From: Streptomyces sp. GS7
GTDB lineage: Bacteria; Actinomycetota; Actinomycetes; Streptomycetales; Streptomycetaceae
NCBI RefSeq assembly: GCF_009834125.1
Contig: NZ_CP047146.1
Coordinates: 6,923,501 to 6,987,500, forward strand
DNA length: 64,000 nt
Reading direction: 5' to 3'
The notes beneath the pieces were generated by a model. The model did no database searches and was not told the DNA's origin. It was given only the letters and a program-made list of their open reading frames with translations. The translations under genes and the position numbers were made by a program. Shown here piece after piece: positions 19,474-29,086 of the stretch (position 1 is its first letter; every line of letters starts with the position of its first letter).

Positions 19474-20685
19474 ATGGCATCAGAATCCGGCTCCACCGTC
19501 TGGGACTGCCCATTCGACTACGCCGAGGCCCTTGAGTTCGATCCGACGCTCAAGCGCCTGCTGACCGAGGAACCGGTCGCCCGCATTCGGCTGCCGTACG
19601 GCGAGGGCGAAGCATGGCTCGTCACGCGGTACGAGGACGTGCGCACGGTGACGACGGACCGGCGGTTCAGCCGTCACGCCATTATCGGCCGGGACTTCCC
19701 CCGCATGACGCCGGAACCGATCGTCCAGGCCGAGGCCATCAATGTGATGGACCCGCCGGCCAGCAGCCGGTTGCGGAGTCTGGTCTCCAAGGCGTTCGCC
19801 CCGCGTCAGGTGGAGCGTATGCGGGAGGGGACCCAGCGGGTCGTGGACGAACTGCTGGACCGGATGATCGAGAAGGGTTCTCCGGGTGACCTGATGGAGG
19901 ATCTGGCGTCGCCACTGCCGTTGACGACGATCTGCGAGGTGCTCGACATCCCTGACGGCGACAGCGCGCAACTGCGTGCGCACGCCCGGACGATGATGAA
20001 CGTCAGCCTCGACAACAAGGAAAACGCCATCCACGCCAAGGCCGAAATGCGCAAGTATTTCGAGGAGTTGACGGCTCTGCGGCGCCGGGAGCCGGGGGAC
20101 GACCTGATCAGCGCGTTGGCCACGGCTCGTCACGAGGGCGAGGTCCTCGACGAGAAGGAACTGACCGTGATGGCCATGGTGCTGCTCATCACCGGCCAGG
20201 ACACCACCACGTACGAAATCGGCAACCTTTCGTACACGCTGCTCACCCGTCCCCGAGAGCTCGCCATGCTGCGCGAGCGGCCGGAGGCGCTTCCGCAGGC
20301 GATCGAGGAAATGCTTCGGTTCATCCCGTTCCGCAAGGGAGTTGGCATTCCTCGCGTCGCCCTTGAGGACGTGGAACTGAGCGGGGTGAAGATCCGGGCC
20401 GGGGACATCGTGCATGTTTCGTATCTGACGGCGAACCGGGACAGTCGTAAATTCGACCGCGCCGACGAGCTGGATATGGAACGGGAAGGCTCGTCCCATA
20501 TGACCTTCGGCTGGGGTGCGCATCACTGCCTGGGCGCCCCGCTCGCGCTCACCGAGCTCCAGGTCGCACTCAGCACGCTCCTGAAGCGTTTTCCGGAGCT
20601 GAGACTGGCGAAGCCGGCCGAGGAAGTGCGCTGGAACAAGACCTCGATCTGGCGCTATCCACTGGGGTTGCCGGTCATGTGGTAG
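19474..20685 (+). CDS. Cytochrome P450, CYP158A-like, pigment tailoring
   Basis: A 403-residue soluble bacterial P450. The heme-binding loop is FGWGAHHCLG with Cys352; the K-helix ExxR is Glu279-Arg282; the I-helix reads LLITGQDTTTY (240-246), with Thr-Gly in place of the usual Ala-Gly. The C-terminus LPVMW and the overall pattern resemble CYP158A2, the flaviolin-coupling enzyme of S. coelicolor. It stands 295 bp upstream of rppA on the same strand, so it probably oxidatively couples flaviolin or THN into dark pigments. ATG 19474 has GGGAG upstream; an earlier in-frame GTG (19384) lacks support. Confidence 0.9.
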   Translation: MASESGSTVWDCPFDYAEALEFDPTLKRLLTEEPVARIRLPYGEGEAWLVTRYEDVRTVTTDRRFSRHAIIGRDFPRMTPEPIVQAEAINVMDPPASSRLRSLVSKAFAPRQVERMREGTQRVVDELLDRMIEKGSPGDLMEDLASPLPLTTICEVLDIPDGDSAQLRAHARTMMNVSLDNKENAIHAKAEMRKYFEELTALRRREPGDDLISALATARHEGEVLDEKELTVMAMVLLITGQDTTTYEIGNLSYTLLTRPRELAMLRERPEALPQAIEEMLRFIPFRKGVGIPRVALEDVELSGVKIRAGDIVHVSYLTANRDSRKFDRADELDMEREGSSHMTFGWGAHHCLGAPLALTELQVALSTLLKRFPELRLAKPAEEVRWNKTSIWRYPLGLPVMW

Positions 20686-20893
20686 AGGAAACGGCCACGG
20701 TGCCGGCGCCAACAGCAGCATGCGGAACCTACTCCCCTGGCGTACGGTTACTCGTAAAGATGACCCACCTGTAGGGGAGAGTTCTTTCTTCGACGGATGG
20801 TCCGCTCGCGTCCCGCCCAGGGTCTTGGACGTCAGGCCGCCGGAACGACCGTGGTGATATGTCCCGCGAAATGCGAGCACATCACCGCTGCGA

Positions 20894-20913
20894 GTTCCGT
20901 CGGTCGACGGAAC
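20894..20913. promoter_or_regulatory. Perfect 20-bp palindrome upstream of rppA
   Basis: GTTCCGTCG and CGACGGAAC flank a 2-bp centre, a perfect 9+2+9 inverted repeat ending 67 bp before the rppA start. A second inverted pair, GGTGAT (20853-20858) with ATCACC (20881-20886), lies just upstream. Either could be an operator or part of an RNA leader structure. Confidence 0.5.
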
Positions 20914-20980
20914 GGAAACGGTGACGCGAATTCAGAGCAGAAACTGCACTGGCGGACCACATCTGCAAGGAGTGCATCCC

Positions 20981-22033
20981 ATGGCGGTTCTGTGTAAACC
21001 GGCGATCGCGGTCCCTGAGTACATCATCACCAGGGAAGACACCCTCGAACTGGCGCGTCAGCTGCACAGCGATCATTCGCAGCTCAACCTGGTGCTCCGG
21101 CTGATCGAGCACACTGGCGTGGTCAGACGGCATTTGATCCAGCCGATCGACAAAGTGCTGGAGCACCCGGGATTCGACGCCCGAAGTGCCATCTACGAAG
21201 AGGAGTCCAAGGCCCGTGTCCCCGACGTGGCACGGCGGGCGCTCGAGAACGCGGAGCTGGAACCGCAGGACATCGACCTCATCATCTATGTGTCGTGCAC
21301 CGGGTTCATGATGCCGGCACTGACGGCGTGGCTCATCAACACGATGGGTTTCCGGTCGGACACCCGGCAGATTCCGATCGCCCAACTCGGCTGCGCCGCA
21401 GGGGGCGCCGCGATCAACCGGGCACACGACTTCTGCCGGGCGTATCCGGACGCCAATGTGCTGCTCATCGCGTGTGAGTTCTGCTCACTGTGCTACCAGC
21501 CCACGGATGTGGGTGTCGGATCGCTGCTGTCCAACGGTCTGTTCGGCGACGCGGTCGCGGCGGCCGTGATGCGGGGCAGCGGCGGCACCGGCGTCCGTCT
21601 GGAACGCAACAGCTCGTACCTCATTCCGGACACCGCGGACTGGATTTCCTACGCGGTGCGCTCCACCGGATTCCATTTCCGGCTGGACAAGCGCGTCCCG
21701 GGAACGATGGAACCGCTCGCTCCCGCCCTGCGCGCACTCGCGGAAGAGCACCAATGGGACGCGGGCAACCTGGACTTCTATATCGTCCACGCGGGCGGCC
21801 CGCGCATTCTCGACGACCTGAGCCACTTCCTCGGCGTGCCTCCCGAGGCGTTCCGTTTCAGCCGGGCGACGCTCACCGAGTACGGCAACATCGCCAGTGC
21901 GGTCGTACTCGACGCCCTTGCGCGGATGTTCGACGAGGCGTCGGCCATCGACGGCCAGCGCGGCCTGATGGCGGGCTTCGGCCCCGGCATCACCGCCGAA
22001 ATGTCCCTGGGCACCTGGACATCGGAGACGTGA
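20981..22033 (+). CDS. rppA: 1,3,6,8-Tetrahydroxynaphthalene synthase (type III PKS)
   Basis: A 350-residue type III polyketide synthase that condenses five malonyl-CoA to THN, which oxidises to flaviolin and melanin-like pigment. The catalytic triad is at the canonical positions: Cys138 in QLGCAAGG, His270 and Asn303 in EYGNIAS. Cys106, Cys171 and Tyr224, known to shape the RppA pocket, are also present. ATG 20981 has AAGGAG at about 20967; the open frame begins 20 codons earlier without a site. The preceding P450 likely acts on its product. A terminator follows at 22070-22103. Confidence 0.97.
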   Translation: MAVLCKPAIAVPEYIITREDTLELARQLHSDHSQLNLVLRLIEHTGVVRRHLIQPIDKVLEHPGFDARSAIYEEESKARVPDVARRALENAELEPQDIDLIIYVSCTGFMMPALTAWLINTMGFRSDTRQIPIAQLGCAAGGAAINRAHDFCRAYPDANVLLIACEFCSLCYQPTDVGVGSLLSNGLFGDAVAAAVMRGSGGTGVRLERNSSYLIPDTADWISYAVRSTGFHFRLDKRVPGTMEPLAPALRALAEEHQWDAGNLDFYIVHAGGPRILDDLSHFLGVPPEAFRFSRATLTEYGNIASAVVLDALARMFDEASAIDGQRGLMAGFGPGITAEMSLGTWTSET

Positions 22034-22069
22034 CCGGATCCCGGGGGAAGAGAGAACCACGACGGCTAT

Positions 22070-22103
22070 CCCTCTTTCCCGACGTGAGAGGCGGGAAAGA
22101 GGG
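22070..22103 (+). terminator. Intrinsic-type terminator after rppA
   Basis: CCCTCTTTCCC (22070-22080) pairs perfectly with GGGAAAGAGGG (22093-22103) across a 12-nt loop, 37 bp past the rppA stop. There is no U-run, as is usual in Streptomyces. Confidence 0.8.
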
Positions 22104-22322
22104 GTGGCCGCAGGCCAGTTGCGGGGTGTGACCGCGCTGAGCGGGCCTGCGGACGCTCGGCGCAGCCGCACGGGCGTCACGACCAGCCAGAGCAGCTCCG
22201 TTGCCCGGCCCTACCGGCAAGGTCCCCCGTCGTGGCGGGGCCCCACCACCTTGGCGACCTCAGGCTCTTCACCGTGGAGGGGCGGCGGCATTCGAGGGTG
22301 GATCCCGGAACGGGCCGGCAGT

Positions 22323-23651
22323 TCAGGCGCCCTTCGCGGCCTTCTCCAAAATCGCCACGCACTCCACATGATGCGTCATCGGAAAGAGATCGAACGCCCG
22401 CATCCGTCGCGGTGAATAGCCCGCCTCGCGGAAGTAGTCGAGGTCGCGGGCGAGGGCGGCCGGGTCGCAGGCCACGTAGGCGATGCGGCGGGGGGTGAGG
22501 GAGGCGAGGTGCTGGACGGTCTTCTTGCCGGCGCCGGCGCGGGGCGGGTCGAGGACGATGAGGTCGACGTCGGTGATGCCGGTGCGGGGGAGGATCTGGT
22601 CGACCTTGCCGTGTTCGATGCGTACCCGGTCGAGGTCCTGGAGGTTGTGGCGGGCGTCCTCGACGGCGCGCTTGCCGGATTCGATGCCGAGGACCGCGCC
22701 CTTGTCGCCGACGCGTTCGGCGAGGGCGCCGGCGAAGAGGCCGACGCCGCAGTAGAGGTCGAGGGCCATGTCGCCCTTCTTGGGCATCAGGCCCTGCATG
22801 ACGGCCTCGACGAGGAGGTCGGCGGCCTTCGGGTGGACCTGCCAGAAGCCGCCGTTGCCGACGCGCCAGGTGCGGCCGGCGGCGCGTTCGCGGACGAAGG
22901 GGCGGCCGTGGACGCGGTGGACGCCGCCGTCCTTCTCGTCGATCCGGAGGACGGAGACCGGCTTGTCGAGTTCGACGATGGGCAGGCGCCCGCCGGGGCG
23001 GGGGGTGAGGATGACCTGGCGGTCGTGGGAGCCGGTGGCGGCGATGGCCTCGACGGTGGCGATCTGCGGCCAGCTGCGCTGCTCGATGCCGAGTTCGGAG
23101 ACGCCGGGGGCGGCGATCATGCAGTGGGTGACCGGCTCGATGTCGTGCGAGCGGTGCTTGCGGAGCCCGGGGCGGCCTTCGGCGTCGACCGCGTACTGGA
23201 CGCGGGTGCGCCAGGCCGGGACCTCGCCCTTGGCGACCTTGTCCCCGGGTGCGGGCTCGACGGTACCGTCCCAGCCGCTCTCCTCGGGGGTGAGTCCGGC
23301 CAGCCGCGCCAGCTGCTCGGTGATCACCGATGCCTTCAGGCGGCGCTGGGCACCGGGCGCGGCGTGCTGCCAGTCGCAGCCGCCGCACCGGCCGGGGCCG
23401 GAGAACGGGCAGGGCGCCTCGACGCGGTCCTTGGAGGGGGTGAGGATCTCGACGGCGTCGGTGCGCAGGAAGCGGGCGCCCTCCTCGCCGTCGGTGACGC
23501 GGGCGATGACGCGCTCACCGGGCAGTGCGTGCCGTACGAAGAGGACCTGGCCGGCTTCGGTGCGGGCGATGCAGTGACCGCCGTGGGCGACCGGGCCGAC
23601 CTCGACCTCGTACTCCTCGCCGACCAGCGACTTCTTGGGTTCCGGCTGCAT
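22323..23651 (-). CDS. TrmA/RumA-type RNA m5U methyltransferase
   Basis: A 442-residue class I SAM-dependent RNA methyltransferase of the TrmA/RlmCD type, making 5-methyluridine in tRNA or 23S rRNA. An N-terminal TRAM domain (VGEEYEVEVGPVAHGGHCIA) leads; an iron-sulfur-type Cys cluster follows (PCPFSGPGRCGGCDWQH, with a further Cys near 200); then the SAM motif ALDLYCGVGLFAG, VLDPPRAGAGK, and the catalytic Cys in VACDPAALARDL. ATG 23651 has AGGAGC upstream; the open frame runs 23 codons further back. The APC permease gene lies upstream on the same strand with a terminator between. Target RNA is not evident. Confidence 0.93.
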   Translation of the reverse strand: MQPEPKKSLVGEEYEVEVGPVAHGGHCIARTEAGQVLFVRHALPGERVIARVTDGEEGARFLRTDAVEILTPSKDRVEAPCPFSGPGRCGGCDWQHAAPGAQRRLKASVITEQLARLAGLTPEESGWDGTVEPAPGDKVAKGEVPAWRTRVQYAVDAEGRPGLRKHRSHDIEPVTHCMIAAPGVSELGIEQRSWPQIATVEAIAATGSHDRQVILTPRPGGRLPIVELDKPVSVLRIDEKDGGVHRVHGRPFVRERAAGRTWRVGNGGFWQVHPKAADLLVEAVMQGLMPKKGDMALDLYCGVGLFAGALAERVGDKGAVLGIESGKRAVEDARHNLQDLDRVRIEHGKVDQILPRTGITDVDLIVLDPPRAGAGKKTVQHLASLTPRRIAYVACDPAALARDLDYFREAGYSPRRMRAFDLFPMTHHVECVAILEKAAKGA

Positions 23652-23765
23652 GGCGGACGAGCTCCTGGGGTGGGTGCGGGAGGCGGTACGGCCGGCCTCC
23701 GGGCGGAGGCCAGCCGTCAATTCTACGTCCCCTCGCGGGGTGCCCGACTCCGGTGAAGGGGGCCG

Positions 23766-23800
23766 GGGCGCGCGGCAGCGCCGGGCGGTGCCGCGCGCCC
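23766..23800 (-). terminator. Terminator after APC permease gene
   Basis: GGGCGCGCGGCA (23766-23777) pairs perfectly with TGCCGCGCGCCC (23789-23800), an 11-nt loop, 4 bp beyond the permease stop on the minus strand. Confidence 0.75.
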
Positions 23801-23804
23801 AGGG

Positions 23805-25874
23805 CTACTTCTCGACCGCGGCCTGTTCCTGCTTCTCCTTCTTCTCCTTCTTCGGCTGGGCGACCGGGCCGCGGCGCACCGTACCCGGGGCGTTCCATTC
23901 CGCGCGCTTGCGGGCGCGCTTCTTGGCGGCTTCGGAGGAGTCCAGCTGCCAGGGCACGGAGGTGACCATGACGCCGGGGGTGAAGAGGAGGCGTCCCTTG
24001 AGGCGCAGCGCGGACTGGTTGTGGAGCAGGTGCTCGTACCAGTGGCCGACGACGTACTCGGGGATGTAGACGGAGACGGCGTCGCGCGGGCTCTCGCGGC
24101 GCAGCCACTTGACGTAGTCGATGATCGGCCGGGTGATCTCGCGGTAGGGGGAGGCGAGGACCTTGAGGGGGACCTCTATGCCGCGCCGCTCCCACTCGTC
24201 GCGCAGCACCCGGGTGTCGGCCTGGTCGACGTCGACGCTGACCGCTTCGAGGGTGTCCGAGCACATCAGCTTGGCGTAGTTCAGGGCGCGCAGGGTGGGC
24301 TTGTGCACCTTGGAGACGAGGACGAGGGAGTGCACCCGGGAGGGGCGTACGGCGTCGTCGTCCGGGGTGTCCTCGGCGGCGATCTCGTCGGCGACCCGGT
24401 CGTAGTGGCGGCGGATGGCGGTCATGGTGACGAAGAAGGCGACCATGCCGAGGAGGGCCACCCAGGCGCCGTGGGTGAACTTGGTGAGCAGGACGACGAC
24501 CAGGACCAGGCCGGTGAAGAAGGCGCCGAAGGCGTTGATGGCGCGGGAGCGGTACATACGGCGGCGGTTGGCCGGGTCCTTCTCGGCCAGCAGATGGCGG
24601 TTCCAGTGACGGACCATGCCGGTCTGGCTGAGGGTGAAGGAGACGAAGACGCCGACGATGTAGAGCTGGATGAGGCGGGTGGAGTCCGCGCCGTAGAGGT
24701 AGACGAGAACGGTGGCGGCGCCGGCGAGCAGGACGATGCCGTTGGAGAAGGCCAGCCGGTCGCCGCGGGTGTGCAACTGACGGGGCAGGTAGCGGTCCTG
24801 GGCGAGGATCGAGCCGAGCAGCGGGAAGCCGTTGTAGGCGGTGTTGGCGGCCAGGAAGAGGACCAGCGCGGTGGCCGCGGCGAGGACGACGAAGAGGAAG
24901 CTGCCCTTGCCGAAGACCGCCTCGGCCACCTGCGAGATGACCGGGTTCTGGGTGTAACCGGAGCCGATCGGCCTGCCGTTGCGGAGCAGGTCGGTGGCGG
25001 GGTTCTCGGCCATCCTGACGTGGGTGGTCATGGCCAGCGCGATGATGCCGCAGAACATGGTGACGGCCAGCCCGCCCATGAGGGCGAGGGTGGTCGCGGC
25101 GTTCTTGGACTTCGGCTTGCGGAAGGCGGGCACGCCGTTGGAGATCGCCTCGACGCCGGTGAGCGCGGCGCAGCCGGAGGAGAAGGCGCGCAGCAGCAGG
25201 AAGATCAGCGCGAAGCCGGCCAGGCCGCCCTGTTCGGGGTGGATGGTGTAGCCGGCGGTGGGGGCGCGCATGGTGTCGCCCAGTACCAGGCCGCGGACCG
25301 CGCCCCAGGCGATCATGATGAAGACGCCGGCGACGAAGACGTAGGTGGGGATGGCGAAGAGCTTGCCGGACTCCCTGACGCCGCGGAGGTTCATCAGCGT
25401 CAGCAGCACGATGATCACGATCGCGCTGAGGGTCTTGTGCTCGACGACGAAGGGGACGGCGGAGCCGAGGTTCTCCACACCGGAGGAGATGGAGACCGCG
25501 ACGGTCAGGACGTAGTCGACCAGGAGCGCGCTGGCGACGGTCAGGCCGGCCTTGGGGCCGAGGTTGGTGGTGGCGACCTCGTAGTCGCCGCCGCCGCTCG
25601 GGTAGGCGTGCACGTTCTGCCGGTACGACGCGACGACGGTGAACATCAGCACCACGACCGCGACGGCGATCCAGGGGCTGAAGCTGTACGCGGACACTCC
25701 GGCGACGGACAGGACGAGCAGCACCTCGCCCGGCGCGTAGGCGACGGAGGAGAGCGGGTCGGAGGCGAAGACGGGGAGTGCGATGCGCTTGGGGAGAAGG
25801 GTCTCCGCCAGCCTGTCGCTGCGCAGTGCGCGCCCGATCAAGATCCGTTTGGGCACGTCGGTCAGTTTGGACAC
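23805..25874 (-). CDS. APC family permease, KimA-like (probable K+ uptake)
   Basis: A 689-residue APC-superfamily transporter with about 12 helices (to about 480) and a long soluble C-terminal domain. It begins MSKLTDVPKRILIGRALRSD and has FASDPLSSVAYAPGE, GGGDYEVA and FLAANTAYNGFP, which resemble B. subtilis KimA, a high-affinity K+/H+ symporter. The cytoplasmic C-half resembles KimA's dimer domain, with VSVYIPEYVVGHWYEHLLHN near 620, and ends in a Lys-rich tail. Adjacent RCK/TrkA genes and the nearby kdp system support potassium. GTG 25874 starts the family alignment; no clear Shine-Dalgarno or ydaO-type riboswitch is seen. Amino-acid transport is the alternative. Confidence 0.8.
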   Translation of the reverse strand: MSKLTDVPKRILIGRALRSDRLAETLLPKRIALPVFASDPLSSVAYAPGEVLLVLSVAGVSAYSFSPWIAVAVVVLMFTVVASYRQNVHAYPSGGGDYEVATTNLGPKAGLTVASALLVDYVLTVAVSISSGVENLGSAVPFVVEHKTLSAIVIIVLLTLMNLRGVRESGKLFAIPTYVFVAGVFIMIAWGAVRGLVLGDTMRAPTAGYTIHPEQGGLAGFALIFLLLRAFSSGCAALTGVEAISNGVPAFRKPKSKNAATTLALMGGLAVTMFCGIIALAMTTHVRMAENPATDLLRNGRPIGSGYTQNPVISQVAEAVFGKGSFLFVVLAAATALVLFLAANTAYNGFPLLGSILAQDRYLPRQLHTRGDRLAFSNGIVLLAGAATVLVYLYGADSTRLIQLYIVGVFVSFTLSQTGMVRHWNRHLLAEKDPANRRRMYRSRAINAFGAFFTGLVLVVVLLTKFTHGAWVALLGMVAFFVTMTAIRRHYDRVADEIAAEDTPDDDAVRPSRVHSLVLVSKVHKPTLRALNYAKLMCSDTLEAVSVDVDQADTRVLRDEWERRGIEVPLKVLASPYREITRPIIDYVKWLRRESPRDAVSVYIPEYVVGHWYEHLLHNQSALRLKGRLLFTPGVMVTSVPWQLDSSEAAKKRARKRAEWNAPGTVRRGPVAQPKKEKKEKQEQAAVEK

Positions 25875-26083
25875 CCGAAGAATGCTAAGGGTTCGTCAAG
25901 GTTCTCGCCCAGCCGTCACCGGATCGGGTAAAGGGGCAGGGTGGCTTTCGCTGCACAGCCTTGCCGGGCTTCGCGATGAATGCGAAATATCCGCACGACA
26001 TCTACACATTGCATGCATGAGGCCGCCGTCGTTGCGGGGAAACCGCCCCGGCCGCCCCGTGGGTCGCGGTTCGCGGGCCTGCC

Positions 26084-28135
26084 CTACTCCCCCGCGGCGC
26101 CCGCCGACCGCGGGTGCCGGGACAGCAGATCGCCCAACCCCTCCCGGGTCGCGGCCAGCAGCACCCGGTCCTGGGGGCGCAGCACGTAGCCGTCGCACAG
26201 CTCGTGCGCCAGGAGCGCCGGCGCACATTCGGCACCCGGCTGGGGCGCACCGGCCGCCGCGTCCGGCTCCGGGTCGTCGGGCGCGGAGGTGTCGACGGCC
26301 AGCACCCGCAGCCGCCCCGGCCGCAGCACCTCGCCGGCCGTGCGGCCCTCCAGGGCCGCACGGCCGCGCACCCCGACGCGGGCGACCAGTAGCACCCGCC
26401 GCTCCACGGGGATGGCACCCAGGATCTGCCGGCCCATCATCGCCCCGGCGAAGGCGGGTGCGGCGAGGAACGAGACGCTGCGCATGGGGCCTCCCCTGCT
26501 CGAACGCAGTTGAGAGTTCGGGGAAGGGTCCGCGCCCGGGGTGGGCGGCGCGCGGGGTGCGGTAGACGGCGTACGCGAACCCGTCGTCGAAGAGGCGCAG
26601 GGTGACCCGCAGCCGGGGGTTGACCGACCGGGCGTAGAGGGCGGCCTCCAGATTGGTCGTGTCCTCACTCGTCAGCGCCAGCAGGGTGCGGGCCCGGTCG
26701 GCCAACGCGGCCTCCAGGACGCCTTCCTGCGTGACGTCACCCAATACGGTGGGTACGCGCAGCCGGCGTGCGAGGGCGATGCCGCGCGCCTCCGGGTCGG
26801 CCTCGACGCACACCACCGGGATGCCCATCTCGTGCAGCCGGGCCGGCACCCGGGTACCGATCTTGCCGAGCCCCAGCAGCACCACGTGTCCGGACAGCCC
26901 GCGCGGCGGGCGGCGCAGCGCGGAGGCGCTGCGGAAGGTGCCCAGCCCCTCGAACGCCGCCGCCACCAGCACCGGGAGCAGCAGGCCGACCAGCCCGGAC
27001 AGCAGTTGGAGGATCTTGCGCGGCGGCGGCTGGTCGACCGCCGGCTCGTTGATGGCGAAGAGGTCCAGCAGCGTCCGGTAGGCGGCATGCAGCGGTGGTA
27101 CGTGGGACGTCAGGGATGCGGCGACGGCCAGCGCCAGCACCGCGCCGACGATGCCGGCCAGCGACCAGCGCAGCCGCCGGGAGAACAGCGAGGCGAGCGG
27201 CGCGCCCCGGCCACGCAGCCCGCGCGGACGCAGCGTCCGGCCCCGGTAGGCGACGGTCTCCAGGACCACGGTGCCGCGGTCCCCGGCCGCCGCGGCGGTG
27301 GCGTCGTCCGGCAGCAGGTCGGGCCCCTCGTCCCCGTCCGCCGCCGCCCCTTCGGCCGGGTCGCCGGCGGACGGGGACAGAACCGCAAGGGTGCACAGGC
27401 CCGGCGCGGCGGCCCGGCCGGGCGGCGCCGGCGCGCGCTCCACGGCGCGCAGCATCAGCCCGTCGGCCTCGATGACCTTGCTGGTCCCGGCGACCGCGGT
27501 GGCCACCAGCGCGGGCGCGACGGTGTCCGCGTCGGACAGCACGGTCGTGGAGGCGCCGGCCCGGGGCGGTTCCTCGCCGTCCGCGCCGCGGCTGGCGGCG
27601 ACCGCCGCCGCCTGGTCGAGCAACTCCTCCGGATGCTGGCCGAGTTCGCGGTTGTAGAGCCGGATGACCAGCCGCAGCCGGGGGTGAGGCGGCGGGCGCG
27701 CAGGGCGGCGTGGATGTTGAGCTCGTCGTCATGGACCAGCGCCGGCGCGCCCGCCTCCGCGATACCCGCCTCGGCCGGCACCGCATCGTCGGCCTGGGCC
27801 GCCTCCAGGATCCGTATCGGCTCGGGCGGCGGCTCCGTGTCGGCGCGGGGCGCCGCGGGCGGCGGTACGGATGCTGCGGCCGCGGCGCCCGGTCCGGTGC
27901 GGGCCACCGCCGCCGACACCCGGCCCAGCAGAGCGGTGGCCCGGCCGAGGCCGCGGGCCGGCGGCGGAACACGGGGGCGGAGCGGCTCCCGGGCGGACGG
28001 GACGACGAGCGTCACACGTTCGCGGTAGACGTCCCGGAGTTCGGCTGCGAGCCGGCGCGCGAGCGCGTCATCGCCGCAGACCACCATGTGCGGTGCGGGA
28101 GAGCCCAGTTGGGGCTGCTGTGGCAGGTGGGGCAC
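26084..28135 (-). pseudogene. Broken RCK/TrkA-N potassium channel-like gene
   Basis: A roughly 680-codon gene with two TrkA-N (Rossmann, NAD-binding) domains around membrane helices, split over two frames. The N-part (28135/28087 to ~27685) reads MVVCGDDALARRLAAELRD. A one-base loss in a five-G run (27680-27684) shifts the frame. The middle then runs LRLVIRLYNRELGQH, membrane segments RWSLAGIVGAVLALAVAASL and LLSGLVGLLLPVLVAAAF, and the second Rossmann motif GHVVLLGLGKIGTRVPARL. Near 26531-26486 a ~46-bp repeat-like segment interrupts it, and the end resumes in the first frame, SVSFLAAPAFAGAMMGRQIL. Start GTG 28135 or ATG 28087. It would be inactive unless the first shift is a sequencing error, and the insert would still break it. 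Confidence 0.8.
26486..26531. repeat. Probable inserted short interspersed repeat (~46 bp)
   Basis: This segment interrupts the reading frame of the TrkA-N gene. On the plus strand it contains CCTGCTCGAACGCAGTTGAG between near-complementary G/C-rich edges (GGCCTCCCC on one side, GGGGAAGG on the other). The segment is 3n+1 in length, which fits the frame change observed. I recall similar GCTCGAACGC-containing elements scattered in Streptomyces genomes, but no other copy is in this window. Confidence 0.55.
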
Positions 28136-28417
28136 GCCTCGTAGCGTGCCCCACGGACACGGCGGCGCGCAGCCGGGCGCGCGATCCGGCGGCCGTGCGC
28201 GGCCGACCCGCATCGGACCGGTGGCCACCGCGCCCCCTACAGGACGCGGCATTGCGGCTACGGTTGTACCAGGCCACGGTGCCGCCGGCGCTGCCGTGCG
28301 ACGCACCGGGCCGCTGTGGCGAGCAGTGGCTTCGTGTCGCCGGTACTCGGAGAAGAAAGTAGTGAGCAGGGTGTTTGTGCAGGTCAGCGCGCTAGTCCAG
28401 GGCACGGGGTAATCAGC

Positions 28418-29086
28418 ATGCACATCGTCATCATGGGGTGCGGGCGGGTCGGCTCGGCGCTCGCGCAGACCCTGGAAAGCCAGGGGCACACGATCGCCGT
28501 GATCGACCAGGACCCGACCGCGTTCCGTCGCCTCGGCTCCGCCTTCGGCGGTCGCCGGGTGACCGGTGTCGGCTTCGACCAGGACACCCTGAGGGAGGCC
28601 GGTATCGAGGAGGCGGGTGCCTTCGCGGCCGTCTCCAGCGGTGACAACTCCAACATCATCGCGGCCCGGGTGGCCCGCGAGATGTTCGGCGTCGAGAACG
28701 TCGCGGCCCGGATCTACGACCCGCGCCGCGCCGAGGTCTACCAGCGCCTCGGCATCCCCACCGTCGCCACCGTCCGCTGGACCGCGGACCAGATGCTGCG
28801 CCGGCTGCTGCCCTCGGGCGCCGAGCCGCTGTGGCGCGACCCCAGCGGAGGCGTCCAGCTCGCCGAGGTGCACACCGCCACCTCCTGGGTCGGCCACAAG
28901 ATCAGCAAGCTCCAGGACGAGACCGGTGTCCGCGTCGCCTTCCTCACCCGATTGGGTGAAGCGATGCTGCCGACCTCGCAGACGGTGCTGCAGGAAGGCG
29001 ATCTGGTGCACGTGATGATGCGCAGCGACGAGGTCGAGAAGGTCGAGGCGGCATTCGCCCAGGGTCCTGAGGAGGCGCACGCATGA
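28418..29086 (+). CDS. trkA: TrkA family potassium uptake protein (RCK), first of pair
   Basis: A 222-residue RCK protein: an N-terminal NAD-binding TrkA-N domain, MHIVIMGCGRVGSALAQTLE (GxGxxG) with acidic VIDQDP at the end of strand 2, and a C-terminal TrkA-C domain (LAEVHTATSWVGHKISKL and GDLVHVMMRSDEVEKVE). Such proteins gate K+ channels/transporters from the cytoplasm in response to nucleotides. ATG 28418 is chosen because the Rossmann fold starts there. It overlaps the next trkA by ATGA; the pair corresponds to CeoB/CeoC-type Trk subunits. The partner transporter may be the KimA-like permease encoded upstream. Confidence 0.94.
   Translation: MHIVIMGCGRVGSALAQTLESQGHTIAVIDQDPTAFRRLGSAFGGRRVTGVGFDQDTLREAGIEEAGAFAAVSSGDNSNIIAARVAREMFGVENVAARIYDPRRAEVYQRLGIPTVATVRWTADQMLRRLLPSGAEPLWRDPSGGVQLAEVHTATSWVGHKISKLQDETGVRVAFLTRLGEAMLPTSQTVLQEGDLVHVMMRSDEVEKVEAAFAQGPEEAHA

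Noticed and set aside
24021..25931. Long plus-strand open frame antisense to the APC permease
   Set aside because: Gly/Asp/Val-rich shadow caused by high-GC codon bias; the minus frame encodes a clear transporter.
25875..26083. c-di-AMP (ydaO) riboswitch upstream of the KimA-like gene
   Set aside because: Looked for because such genes often carry it, but no matching conserved segments are visible.
26541..28028. Long plus-strand open frame across the broken RCK gene
   Set aside because: Arg/Gln/Gly-rich antisense shadow with no family motif.
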